Source: Candidatus Woesearchaeota archaeon
GTDB lineage: Archaea; Nanobdellota; Nanobdellia; Woesearchaeales; ARS49
Assembly: GCA_026394935.1 (NCBI GenBank)
Contig: JAPLZR010000016.1
Span: 1-9,489 of the forward strand
Direction: 5' to 3'
Length of the DNA stretch: 9,489 nucleotides
Position 1 is the stretch's first letter. Each line of letters starts with the position of its first letter. Made by a program: the position numbers and the translations under genes. Below the pieces are notes generated by a model that had not been told where the DNA came from, did not search any database, and saw only the letters and a program-made list of their open reading frames with translations. This document shows positions 1-6,251 of the stretch, one piece after another.

Positions 1-146
1 TCTATCATTTCTTGTGCTTTGCTTTGGTCTTTGCTTACGTCTATTACTTCAAAGTCTATTTTGTTTTCTTTCAAAAACTCTTTTGCTGAACTGCAGTATG
101 GGCAGCTTGGTGTTGAATAGATTATTACTTTTGTTTTTCCTGTCAT
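1..146 (-). CDS. Glutaredoxin-family thiol-disulfide oxidoreductase (partial, C-terminus outside window)
   Basis: The first 48 codons are visible and the gene runs off the left edge. After a short beta strand (KVIIYSTPSC) comes the dithiol active site CPYC at residues 15-18, followed by a helix (SSAKEFLKEN) and a second strand (DFEVIDVSKD). This is the start of a glutaredoxin/NrdH-type thioredoxin fold. Such proteins reduce disulfides or glutathione-like mixed disulfides in the cytoplasm. There is no signal peptide. The ATG at 144-146 is fixed by a strong Shine-Dalgarno GAGGTGA five bases upstream. It is the third gene of a minus-strand unit, only 11 bp after the hydrolase stop, so it is probably co-transcribed with the two lipoproteins. 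A redox role alongside the cupredoxin is possible but is inference. The cis-proline region that would separate NrdH from other glutaredoxins lies outside the window. Confidence 0.88.
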   Translation of the reverse strand, partial: MTGKTKVIIYSTPSCPYCSSAKEFLKENKIDFEVIDVSKDQSKAQEMI

Positions 147-150
147 GTTA

Positions 151-158
151 TTCACCTC
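151..158 (-). promoter_or_regulatory. Shine-Dalgarno site of the glutaredoxin gene
   Basis: The minus strand reads GAGGTGAA, five bases before the ATG, and matches the archaeal 16S 3' tail well. Its first base lies in the hydrolase stop codon. A strong ribosome site on an internal operon gene contrasts with the first genes of units here, which appear leaderless. Confidence 0.75.
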
Positions 159-874
159 TATACGTTTTCTTGCAGCCAGCTTAATATAGTTGGCGCTAAG
201 TCTTTTTTGCTGAACATGTTTGTTCCGTGTCCTGCGTCTTCATACATTTTGACGTTTGCGTTTGTGTTCATTTTGAATTCTTGTGCTGTTGCTGCTGAGT
301 AATTGTCGTCCTGGCTCGCTACTACCAAGAATGGTCTGCCCAGTGTTGTTGTGTCAATTACTATTCCTCTGTATTCCAGTCCTGGGCTTAATAGCACTAC
401 TGTCTTTACGTCTGGCTCTGTTATTGCGTAGTTGTATGCTATGTTTGCTCCTATGCTGGCGCCTATTATTCCTGTTCTTTTCACGTTTGCTCCTTGGTTT
501 TCCAGTACGCTTTTCATTGCTGCAATGTCGTTTGTTATCTTGTTGTAGTCTTCTGGTGTGAATGTTTCCAGGTTTCCTGTGCTTTGCCCGTGTCCTCTCA
601 GGTCTGGGACTATTACTGTGTATCCGCTTTTTTGGAGCCATTTTGCTACTGAGTCCCAGTCTGCTCTGCTTCGTCTTAGCTGGTGTATGAGGATTATTGC
701 TGGGCTTCCTGCTTTGTTTGCGTACATCTGGTATGCTATTGTTTGCCCGTCTTGTGTTGTTGCTGTTCCGCTCGGCAGTGCTCCTGCTGGCGGTTTTAGT
801 GTTGGCTGTGGTGTTGGCTCTATTGGCTGCGAGCACGCAATTAGTATTAACAAAAGTATTGCTAATGCTTTCAT
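158..874 (-). CDS. Alpha/beta-hydrolase lipoprotein
   Basis: This is a 238-aa protein. A short positive N-terminus and hydrophobic stretch (residues 3-13) end in the lipobox LIAC with the lipid-acceptor Cys14. A Pro/Thr-rich linker (about 16-40) follows, typical of surface-anchored lipoproteins. The rest is an alpha/beta-hydrolase fold: HQ oxyanion region at 64-65, DLRGHGQS at 91-98, nucleophile elbow GASIG with Ser140, acid Asp189 or Asp190 (SQDD), and catalytic His216 (AGHG). The family includes carboxylesterases, dienelactone hydrolases and peptidases; the substrate cannot be read from sequence. It should act outside the cell, anchored to the membrane. Its ATG overlaps the cupredoxin stop as ATGA, and no Shine-Dalgarno is seen, so translational coupling is likely. 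The lgt gene about 450 bp upstream could supply the enzyme that lipidates it. Confidence 0.9.
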   Translation of the reverse strand: MKALAILLLILIACSQPIEPTPQPTLKPPAGALPSGTATTQDGQTIAYQMYANKAGSPAIILIHQLRRSRADWDSVAKWLQKSGYTVIVPDLRGHGQSTGNLETFTPEDYNKITNDIAAMKSVLENQGANVKRTGIIGASIGANIAYNYAITEPDVKTVVLLSPGLEYRGIVIDTTTLGRPFLVVASQDDNYSAATAQEFKMNTNANVKMYEDAGHGTNMFSKKDLAPTILSWLQENV

Positions 875-1293
875 GTGATTGTTAGTTTTCCTTTCATTGC
901 CGGGTGTGTTTTGCAGTAGAACACGAATGTTCCTTCTTTATCCGCTAAAAATTCTATTACTTCGTCTTCTCCCAGTTTTAATTCTCTGTCAATGTTGTAT
1001 TGCGGGAGCGTGAATGTGTGTCCTGCGTTTTGCGCTGTTATTGTGAGTTTTACTTTGTCTCCTTTGTTTGCTGTTATTTCGCCTGGGAGGAACTCGTTAT
1101 TTTTTGTTTCCATTTTAATTTCTACTGTGTTTCCTGTTTCCATTGGAGTAGTTGGCGGTGGCTCGTACTGCGGTTTTTCCGGCAGTGACAGCGGTGCTAT
1201 TATGTCTATTTTTGGTATCGTTGGCTGTGAAATTGCTTCTTTTGCGCATGCAATCAGAAGCATTAATACGATTAGTGCTAGTATCTTTTTCAT
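871..1293 (-). CDS. Cupredoxin-like copper-binding lipoprotein
   Basis: This is a 140-aa protein. The signal peptide MKKILALIVLMLLIAC ends in a lipobox with Cys16. A Pro-rich linker runs to about residue 52, and a single cupredoxin domain covers about 55-140. Likely type I copper ligands are His92 (AGHTF), Cys127, His130 and Met133 in FYCKTHPAMKG. The C-x2-H-x2-M spacing and the HPxMxG context resemble cupredoxin_1-type domains of small archaeal and bacterial copper proteins rather than classical plastocyanin (family knowledge). It probably transfers electrons or binds copper at the outer face of the membrane, tethered by lipid. It is the first gene of its unit, followed by the hydrolase (4-bp overlap) and the glutaredoxin. 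The ATG lies 26-27 bp from the centre of a TATA box with no Shine-Dalgarno between, so the mRNA is probably leaderless. Confidence 0.9.
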   Translation of the reverse strand: MKKILALIVLMLLIACAKEAISQPTIPKIDIIAPLSLPEKPQYEPPPTTPMETGNTVEIKMETKNNEFLPGEITANKGDKVKLTITAQNAGHTFTLPQYNIDRELKLGEDEVIEFLADKEGTFVFYCKTHPAMKGKLTIT

Positions 1294-1315
1294 GTTGTTG
1301 TCAAGAACGGGTATA

Positions 1316-1323
1316 TATTTAAA
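1316..1323 (-). promoter_or_regulatory. TATA box of the cupredoxin-hydrolase-glutaredoxin unit
   Basis: The minus strand reads TTTAAATA (within TTTTAAATATATAC), centred 26.5 bp upstream of the ATG at 1293. It overlaps the lgt stop codon (1319-1321), so the promoter sits at the very end of the upstream gene. The spacing predicts a transcript starting at or next to the ATG. Confidence 0.7.
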
Positions 1324-2068
1324 AGTTGCGTCTCGTCCACACCAGCCACAGTCCTATCAGGAATACTGGTATTGTTAGCCATTGTCCCATTGTTAATGGT
1401 CCGTAGTGAGGCAGGTCTTTGAGGAATTCCACTGATATTCTGAAGATTGAATAAAGTATCATGAATATGCCGAAGAGCATTCCGTCTTTGTATTTTTTGT
1501 TTCGTAAAGAGTAGAGAACTATGAATATTACGATGTTGTATGCTGCTTCGTATAGTTGTGTTGGGTGTCTTGGTCCTTCTGCTCCTGGAAATACCACTCC
1601 CCAGGGCAGTGTTGTTGGTATTCCGTATAGTTCTCCGTTGATGAAGTTGCCTATCCTTCCGAATGCGTTTCCCAGCGCGAGCGGGACAATGAATACGTCA
1701 ACCAGTTTTAGGAATGGTATTCCTTTTTTTCTGGCGTACAGGTATCCTGCCAGTGCCATTCCTGCAAAGCCTCCGTGGAAGCTTAGTCCTCCTTCCCAGA
1801 TGTAGAGTATTTTCCATGGCTGGCTGAAGTAATAGCTTGGGTCATAGAATATTGCTTCAAAGAGTCTTGCTCCTATTATCATTGCTACAACTAGAAGTCC
1901 CATTAAATTGTCAAGTTCTTTTTCTGTGAGTTTTATTTTGCCTTGTCTGATGGCTGAGCGTACGTAATAGTAAATTACGATGAATGCCAGTACGTACATT
2001 AGTCCGTACCATCTTATTTCAAGAGGTCCTAAGCTTAGTATTGTTGGGTTAAGTGCGTGTGTGAACAT
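1319..2068 (-). CDS. lgt: Prolipoprotein diacylglyceryl transferase
   Basis: This 249-aa membrane protein transfers a diacylglyceryl-type lipid to the lipobox cysteine of secreted prolipoproteins. It carries the family motifs in order: N-terminal NPTILSLGPLEIRWYG (7-22), WEGGLSFHGG with His98, the Lgt signature GRIGNFINGELYG (137-149) with Arg138 and Asn141, RHPTQLYEA (167-175), and the C-terminal FRISVEFLKD...TMGQW (209-230). His98, Arg138 and Asn141 match E. coli His103, Arg143 and Asn146 at a constant offset of five. About seven membrane spans are expected. Length is slightly below bacterial Lgt (about 260-290 aa) but nothing essential is missing. The start overlaps the preceding gene by 20 bp; no Shine-Dalgarno is evident. 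Two lipobox proteins lie immediately downstream. In an archaeon the donor lipid would probably be an ether lipid, unless the gene reflects bacterial-type lipids; both are inference. Confidence 0.95.
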   Translation of the reverse strand: MFTHALNPTILSLGPLEIRWYGLMYVLAFIVIYYYVRSAIRQGKIKLTEKELDNLMGLLVVAMIIGARLFEAIFYDPSYYFSQPWKILYIWEGGLSFHGGFAGMALAGYLYARKKGIPFLKLVDVFIVPLALGNAFGRIGNFINGELYGIPTTLPWGVVFPGAEGPRHPTQLYEAAYNIVIFIVLYSLRNKKYKDGMLFGIFMILYSIFRISVEFLKDLPHYGPLTMGQWLTIPVFLIGLWLVWTRRNF

Positions 2069-2813
2069 TTTCTGTTGCTTTTGTTGTGTGTATTTTGATG
2101 AAATTTATTGTTGTGAACAATAGTGCTGTTCCTATTATTAGCGCTGCTTGCGTGTTTATTTTGTTGATTTGCGGCAGTAATATCTGTATTGCGATATAGA
2201 ATGCTGCTCCTGTTATGATTATTGGCAGGCTCTTTTTTAATGGTGTTTTGAACAGAGTTCCTGTTTTTAGTGTTGGATAGCTGAAGAAAGCAGTTATCCC
2301 CAAAAGTAATGCTGCTGCAAATAATATTTTTCCTCCTGTGTTTGTCGTGTTTTCCACTATTTTTTGCAGGAGGACAAATCGCAGTGATAGTATGAAGTCA
2401 AGTATTTTGTAAATGATGTATCCTGCCATCCAGATTAGGTTTATTCGCGCGAATCCCAGCAGGTAATCGCGGTATTTGTCTTTTTTTCCTGCTATTTTTG
2501 TTGTAAACCACCAGCTTGTTCCCTGGAATATGCAGTATATCACGTATGTTATCGCAAATAGCAGTATTATCAGTAATCCTAGTTTGATTGTTATTGGTTT
2601 TATGTCTGCATCAAACAGGTGTTTTAGGAGTCCTGTTGGCTGTTCTGCCATTATGACTGATAATTTGTTGGTGATGAGTGTTGCGTGTGCGATTATTTTG
2701 TCTGTTATTCTTGCTGTGTAGAATCCGTATGCTATGAAGAACGTTATATCAACTATTATTGCTGTTGCGAATAATAGCAGGTTGTTTTTTATGAGTTTTA
2801 GTGTTTCAATCAT
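2049..2813 (-). CDS. Six-span membrane protein of unknown function
   Basis: This 254-aa protein is not recognised. Hydrophobic segments suggest six membrane spans at about 12-33, 76-97, 123-142, 162-179, 195-213 and 221-238. Between spans 2 and 3 a short loop has QGTSWWF (97-103) and a basic stretch AGKKDKYRD (108-116), probably on the cytoplasmic side. No catalytic motif is obvious. It is not LspA-like: it is too long and I see no conserved aspartate dyad. The start overlaps the preceding 46-aa gene by ATGA, and its 3' end overlaps lgt by 20 bp, so the three genes should be translated together. Co-expression with Lgt makes a role in lipoprotein or envelope maturation conceivable, but nothing in the sequence shows it. 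Confidence 0.8.
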   Translation of the reverse strand: MIETLKLIKNNLLLFATAIIVDITFFIAYGFYTARITDKIIAHATLITNKLSVIMAEQPTGLLKHLFDADIKPITIKLGLLIILLFAITYVIYCIFQGTSWWFTTKIAGKKDKYRDYLLGFARINLIWMAGYIIYKILDFILSLRFVLLQKIVENTTNTGGKILFAAALLLGITAFFSYPTLKTGTLFKTPLKKSLPIIITGAAFYIAIQILLPQINKINTQAALIIGTALLFTTINFIKIHTTKATENVHTRT

Positions 2814-2950
2814 GTCGCGTTTACTGCTTGTTTTATTGCTTCCTGCACTGTTGGTGTTGGGAATATCTTGTCAAGGTTGAACACGAGCAGTGCGAGAACT
2901 GCGAGTATTATTACGATTGCGATGATTGTGTATATGTCCCCTTTTTCCAT
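2810..2950 (-). CDS. Small single-span membrane protein
   Basis: This 46-aa protein starts MEKGDIYTII and has one hydrophobic segment (about 7-25), followed by FNLDKIFP and an amphipathic tail (TVQEAIKQAVNA). An upstream in-frame ATG at 2990-2992 would add 14 residues (MCTNFKKTARCDTE), but that stretch overlaps the TATA box. The TATA centre lies exactly 26.5 bp from the ATG at 2948-2950, so I chose the shorter form. It has no lipobox and no cleavable signal is evident, so it probably stays anchored. Its TGA overlaps the ATG of the six-span protein gene (ATGA). It is the first gene of the lgt unit. No family is recognised; a small subunit or regulator of the six-span protein is a guess from gene order only. 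Confidence 0.7.
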   Translation of the reverse strand: MEKGDIYTIIAIVIILAVLALLVFNLDKIFPTPTVQEAIKQAVNAT

Positions 2951-2972
2951 TTCTGTATCGCATCTGGCTGTC

Positions 2973-2980
2973 TTTTTAAA
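2973..2980 (-). promoter_or_regulatory. TATA box of the lgt unit
   Basis: The minus strand reads TTTAAAAA, centred 26.5 bp upstream of the ATG of the 46-aa gene. It is back to back with the aminotransferase TATA box, with only 15 bp between the two boxes. Confidence 0.65.
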
Positions 2981-2981
2981 G

Positions 2982-2993
2982 TTTGTGCACAAA
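2982..2993. promoter_or_regulatory. Perfect 12-bp palindrome between divergent promoters (candidate operator)
   Basis: TTTGTGCACAAA is fully self-complementary and fills the gap between the two divergent TATA boxes. It is also bracketed by a direct repeat AAAGTTT (2978-2984 and 2991-2997). The core GTGCAC recurs at 3039-3044, just inside the aminotransferase start. The position suits a dimeric regulator controlling both units, but no regulator is identified. Confidence 0.45.
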
Positions 2994-2995
2994 GT

Positions 2996-3003
2996 TTTTT
3001 ATA
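2996..3003 (+). promoter_or_regulatory. TATA box of the aminotransferase gene
   Basis: TTTTTATA is followed by TG and centred about 36 bp before the ATG at 3036. This is longer than for the other genes here and predicts a leader of about 8-10 bases. An in-frame TTG at 3024-3026 is nearer the predicted transcript start and is an alternative first codon. Confidence 0.55.
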
Positions 3004-3035
3004 TGCGGCAGTTACCTTTATTCTTGAAAAAAAAG

Positions 3036-4184
3036 ATGGTGCACATATCTGAGCGTGAGGAGCAGTTGCCTGATCAGGTTATTGAGAAGCTTATTGAGCT
3101 GATGGTTGAGCATCCTGATGTTTTGTCTCTTGGTCCTGGCGAGCCTGATTTTGCTTTGCCTAAGCCTTTAATTGCAGAGGTTAAGCGTCTTTCTAATCAG
3201 GTTAATCATTATTCTCCTGCTGGCGGTATTCGCGAGTTAAGGGAAGCTATCTGCAAAAAAGTAAGGCGTGATAATCACATCAAGACTTCTCCGGATAATA
3301 TTGTGGTTACCTGCGGCGCTCAGGAGGCTTTGTTGTTGTCTGCTGCCTGTACTTTGGATGTTTCTGAGCAGATTTTATTGCCTAATCCTGGTTTTATGGG
3401 TTTTCTGCCTTGTTTTGAGTTGTTTGATGCAGGCATTGGTTATTATCGTTTGAATGAGGGGAATTCTTTTGTGCCTGATCCTGATGAGATTAGGAAGCAG
3501 GTTGATCCTAAGAAGACTAAGGTTATTTTGCTGAATTCTCCTGCTAATCCTACTGGCAGTGTTATCAGCAAAAAAATTCTTGAGGAGATTGCTGATATTG
3601 CTGTTGAGTTTGACTTGTCTATTTTTTCTGATGAGGCTTATGAAAAGATCGTTTATGATGATGCAAAGCATGTCAGCATTGCCAGTTTGAATGGTTTGCA
3701 GGACCGCGTGTTTACCTGTCAGTCTTTTTCAAAGTCTTTTGCGATGTGCGGTTTCCGTCTTGGTTATGTTGTTGCGCCTGAGGGTTTTGCTGGCGCCATT
3801 AAGAAAACTCATATCTACACTTCTATTTGTGCTCCTACGATTTCGCAAAAGCTGGGTATCAAAGCACTCTCTCTTTCAAGCAATTATACTCGTGCTATGG
3901 TGAGGGAATATGATGAGAGAAGAAAGGTCATTGTGAAGCGTTTGAACACTATGGGGCTTTCTACTCCTAATCCTAAGGGTGCTTTTTACACTTTCTCCAA
4001 CATTAGTCACATCAACAAGTCGAGCAAGCAGTTTGCTTTTGATTTGTTGAAGAAGCAAAGGGTTGCTGTTATTCCTGGTATTGATTTTGGTTCTGAGGGT
4101 GAGGGTTTTATCCGCTGCAGTTTTGCTCGGAAACTGCCGGTAATCGAGAAGGCGCTTGACCGTATTGAGAAGTTTGTTTTTTAG
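3036..4184 (+). CDS. PLP-dependent aminotransferase, class I/II fold
   Basis: With the ATG at 3036 the protein is 382 aa, a normal length for fold-type I aminotransferases. Motifs in order: LGPGEPDF (32-39), HYSPAGGIRELREAI (58-72), NSPANPTG with Asn171, SDEAY with Asp199 (pyridine nitrogen) and Tyr202, SFSKSFAMCGFRLGY with the PLP-binding Lys233 and Arg241, and GEGFIRCSFA with Arg360, which usually binds the substrate carboxylate. It should move an amino group between an amino acid and a 2-oxo acid such as 2-oxoglutarate in the cytoplasm. The exact substrate (aspartate, aromatic, alanine or branched-chain) cannot be settled by motif alone. The reading frame stays open upstream to 2868, but that part covers the promoter and palindrome. 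Codons are strongly T/G-rich, as in neighbouring plus-strand genes. The stop overlaps the convergent downstream gene by 4 bp. Confidence 0.93.
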   Translation: MVHISEREEQLPDQVIEKLIELMVEHPDVLSLGPGEPDFALPKPLIAEVKRLSNQVNHYSPAGGIRELREAICKKVRRDNHIKTSPDNIVVTCGAQEALLLSAACTLDVSEQILLPNPGFMGFLPCFELFDAGIGYYRLNEGNSFVPDPDEIRKQVDPKKTKVILLNSPANPTGSVISKKILEEIADIAVEFDLSIFSDEAYEKIVYDDAKHVSIASLNGLQDRVFTCQSFSKSFAMCGFRLGYVVAPEGFAGAIKKTHIYTSICAPTISQKLGIKALSLSSNYTRAMVREYDERRKVIVKRLNTMGLSTPNPKGAFYTFSNISHINKSSKQFAFDLLKKQRVAVIPGIDFGSEGEGFIRCSFARKLPVIEKALDRIEKFVF

Positions 4185-4549
4185 GCTGCTAGTGCTCTTG
4201 GTTCCAGTTTTCTGAAATCCGTTTGTTGTTGTTCTGCAGCTGGTTTTAGCCCGATTTGCAGGAGCTGGTCAATCCAGAATGCAAGGCTTTTTAGCACTTG
4301 AATTCCTGCATCATATAATCTCAGATTTCGTTTTTTCAGGTTTTTTATGAGCATTGGTTTTATTTGTATTAGTTCTATCGCATTTTTATTGAAGAGGTCG
4401 ATAAAACTGCTTAATGCGTTCCTGTTGGTCTCGTATTTAAGATAGGTTTGCAGTGTTCCTGTTTTCTTGAACTCGTTGAGTTCCTCAAACAGGTTTCTGG
4501 CTTTTTCAGCGTATATGCTTAGTCCTATAAGATGATTAAAAGTGTTCAT
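4181..4549 (-). CDS. Unrecognised helical protein, 3' part of a probably frameshifted gene
   Basis: From the ATG at 4549 this is 122 aa (MNTFNHLIGLS...), rich in Leu, Lys, Asn and Gln, and looks all-helical with no membrane span. The frame stays open upstream, and the residues there (GILPIPELKPEELGPA) look like genuine protein although they lie antiparallel to no start except a TTG at 4634-4636. The preceding gene (4536-4796) is in the other frame and overlaps. Joining the two by +1 at about 4594-4605 gives one 204-aa protein, which I think is the intact ancestral gene. If instead two genes exist, this one starts at 4549 with a 14-bp overlap. It ends tail-to-tail with the aminotransferase, sharing stop-codon bases. 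No family is recognised. Confidence 0.6.
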   Translation of the reverse strand: MNTFNHLIGLSIYAEKARNLFEELNEFKKTGTLQTYLKYETNRNALSSFIDLFNKNAIELIQIKPMLIKNLKKRNLRLYDAGIQVLKSLAFWIDQLLQIGLKPAAEQQQTDFRKLEPRALAA

Positions 4550-4796
4550 TGCCGGTCCTAGTTCTTCTGGTTTTAATTCCGGTATCGGCAGTATTCCTTC
4601 CTTTGTATGCTTTTGTTGCGAGTTCTTCGTTTTCAAGTATCCAGTCTCTTAGGCGTTCATCGCTCATTATCTGGTTGTATGGAGTGATCATGTAGTTTAT
4701 TAGCATGTCAATCGGGTTGGAGATTTTTTGTCTTAAAAGAAGGTTGTAGAACTCTTTTGCAGCGTCAAGTTCTTTTTTTGCCTGTTCCGGATTCAT
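4536..4796 (-). CDS. Unrecognised helical protein, 5' part of a probably frameshifted gene
   Basis: As read, this is 86 aa. Residues 1-65 (starting MNPEQAKKELDAAKEFYNLL) are a sensible helical sequence. The remaining 21 residues, with the run KTRRTRTGNEHF, are Arg/Thr-rich and look like a wrong-frame tail. The protein probably continues from Lys65 into the frame beginning EGILPIPELK, i.e. a +1 shift at AAAGGAAGG (minus strand of 4596-4604). The ATG at 4794-4796 is supported by a TATA box 26.5 bp upstream and no Shine-Dalgarno, like the other first genes here. Sequencing or assembly error, a real mutation, or programmed frameshifting would all give this pattern. No family is recognised, and the protein has no signal peptide or membrane segment. 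Confidence 0.6.
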   Translation of the reverse strand: MNPEQAKKELDAAKEFYNLLLRQKISNPIDMLINYMITPYNQIMSDERLRDWILENEELATKAYKGRNTADTGIKTRRTRTGNEHF

Positions 4797-4818
4797 AAGC
4801 AGGGATTGGTCTCATTCG

Positions 4819-4826
4819 TTTTAAAT
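4819..4826 (-). promoter_or_regulatory. TATA box of the 4796->4181 gene
   Basis: The minus strand reads ATTTAAAA, centred 26.5 bp before the ATG at 4796. It lies just past the acdA stop (4831-4833), so the downstream gene has its own promoter rather than relying on acdA read-through. Confidence 0.6.
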
Positions 4827-4830
4827 TTTT

Positions 4831-6207
4831 CTATACTGCTCTTATGCATATGTGCTGTGGTGATTCCATGCAGTAGTGCGTGTATGCTGCGAGTGCTCTT
4901 ACTGCGTTTTCTGGGAATGTGAAGCATGGTATTCCTGTTGCTTCGAATTGTTTTTTCATTTTTATTGCGTAATCGCTTCCTGTTGTTACCAGTACTATTG
5001 GCTTGTGTGCTTTTGCGTATGCTTCTTTGACTACTTGCACCAGGCTTTCATCCAGTAATGGCGTTTGTGTTAATACTATCATGATTATGCTGTCGTTGTT
5101 TGTGTCTTTTAGTGCTGCTTCCAGTGCGAGTTTGTATCTTTCTACTGTGGCGTCTCCTAGAACGTCTATTGGATTGTCCAGTATTACTGTTGGCGGGAGT
5201 ATTTTCTGCAGTGCTTTTATTGGTCTGCCTGCCTGCGCTAGTTTTAGTCCGTAGTGTACTGTCGCGTCTGCTGTGAGTATTCCGTATCCTCCGCCGTTTG
5301 TTATGATTTGTACTTTGTCTCCGCATGCTTTGACTTTTATTTTTTCCAGAAGTTTTGCGAACTCGAATAGTTCTTCCATTTTGTGCGCTATGATTAGGTT
5401 TGCCTGCTTGAATGCTCCGTAGTAGACGTCTGCGCTTCCTGCGAGTGAGCCTGTGTGGCTTTTTGCTGCTTTGGCTCCTGCTTCTGTTATTCCTCCTTTG
5501 ATGACTATTATTGGTTTTTTGCATTTTTTTGCTGTTTCAAGGAATTTTTTGCCGTTCTGCACTTGCTCCACATATAGGCAGATGATTTTTGTTTCCGGGT
5601 CTTTTGAAAGGTAGTCTAGTATGTCGCTTTCGTCAACGTTTGCTGCGTTTCCGTAGCTGACGAATTTTGCAAACCCATAATTCTCATGCGCCGCTAAGTC
5701 GAGTACTGCGCTTCCTGTTGCTCCGCTTTGTGTTATGAATGATATTGTTCCTGGTTGTGGTCTTTGGAGTCTTTCTTTTGGCAAAAACAGGGTGTCCATG
5801 TGGGTGTGTGCATCAAATACTCCTAAACAGTTTGGTCCTATGCAGGTTATTTTGTTGCCTTTGAGTTTGTCCTGCAGGTCTTTTTCGAGTTTTGTGTTTC
5901 CTGTTTCTTTGAATCCTGCGCTTACAATGACGACATGCCTTATGTCTTTTTTTCCGCACTGGTCGAGGATTGCTGGAACGGTTTCTGCAGGTGTTGCTAT
6001 GACTGCCAGTTCCACTTTTGCAGGTATTTGGATGACGCTTTCATAGCTGTCTAACCCAAGAATCTTGTCAGCATTCGGGTTGACCGGGTATAGGTCGAAG
6101 TTTCTTCCCATTAGTTGTTTCATTATTGTGTTTCCTATTTTTCCTGGCGTTCTGCTGGCTCCTATGATTGCTATTTTTTTTGCTTTGAAGAATGGTTCCA
6201 GGTTCAT
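4831..6207 (-). CDS. acdA: ADP-forming acyl-CoA (acetyl-CoA) synthetase, alpha subunit
   Basis: This 458-aa protein is nearly the length of the Pyrococcus alpha subunit (about 460). It has a CoA-binding Rossmann domain (1-130: KIAIIGASRTPGKIGNTI, VNPNADKILG, CIGPNCLG), a first succinyl-CoA-synthetase-like domain (150-290) and a second ligase domain (295-458: TNGGGYGIL, DNPIDVLGDA). The phosphorylated active-site histidine is His251 in KSHTGSLAGS, equivalent to His257 of the P. furiosus enzyme. With the beta subunit it converts acyl-CoA, ADP and phosphate to acid, CoA and ATP, the archaeal substrate-level phosphorylation step in amino-acid or sugar fermentation. The partner acdB lies about 2.1 kb away on the other strand rather than adjacent. 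The ATG is 26.5 bp from a TATA box, so the mRNA is probably leaderless. Substrate range (acetyl-, aryl- or branched-chain) is not readable. Confidence 0.93.
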   Translation of the reverse strand: MNLEPFFKAKKIAIIGASRTPGKIGNTIMKQLMGRNFDLYPVNPNADKILGLDSYESVIQIPAKVELAVIATPAETVPAILDQCGKKDIRHVVIVSAGFKETGNTKLEKDLQDKLKGNKITCIGPNCLGVFDAHTHMDTLFLPKERLQRPQPGTISFITQSGATGSAVLDLAAHENYGFAKFVSYGNAANVDESDILDYLSKDPETKIICLYVEQVQNGKKFLETAKKCKKPIIVIKGGITEAGAKAAKSHTGSLAGSADVYYGAFKQANLIIAHKMEELFEFAKLLEKIKVKACGDKVQIITNGGGYGILTADATVHYGLKLAQAGRPIKALQKILPPTVILDNPIDVLGDATVERYKLALEAALKDTNNDSIIMIVLTQTPLLDESLVQVVKEAYAKAHKPIVLVTTGSDYAIKMKKQFEATGIPCFTFPENAVRALAAYTHYCMESPQHICIRAV

Positions 6208-6229
6208 AGTTTGCTACATTGCCGCACTC

Positions 6230-6237
6230 TTTTAAAA
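6230..6237 (-). promoter_or_regulatory. TATA box of acdA
   Basis: TTTTAAAA is centred 26.5 bp from the acdA ATG at 6207. The palindrome at 6239-6251 begins one base upstream, where the BRE element of the promoter should lie. Confidence 0.65.
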
Positions 6238-6238
6238 G

Positions 6239-6251
6239 GTAGTTTAACTAC
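6239..6251. promoter_or_regulatory. Near-perfect palindrome upstream of acdA (candidate operator)
   Basis: GTAGTT-T-AACTAC has two 6-bp arms around one base. The alternative pairing GGTAGT...ACTACC spans 6238-6255. It abuts the acdA TATA box and is 24 bp from the opposite TATA box at 6276, so a bound protein could block TFB/TBP on acdA and possibly act on both promoters. Confidence 0.4.

Noticed and set aside
354..836. 160-codon open frame inside the alpha/beta-hydrolase gene.
   Set aside because: The hydrolase frame has a signal peptide, lipobox and catalytic triad; the alternative is Arg/Asn/Lys-rich without any motif.
2868..3035. N-terminal extension of the aminotransferase.
   Set aside because: The extra residues overlap the divergent 46-aa gene, both TATA boxes and the palindrome, and match nothing at the start of aminotransferases.
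5048..5524. 158-codon open frame inside acdA in another frame of the minus strand.
   Set aside because: Extreme Arg/Ser/Asn/Thr content and position fully within the well-supported acdA gene show it is a shadow frame caused by the A/C-rich coding strand.
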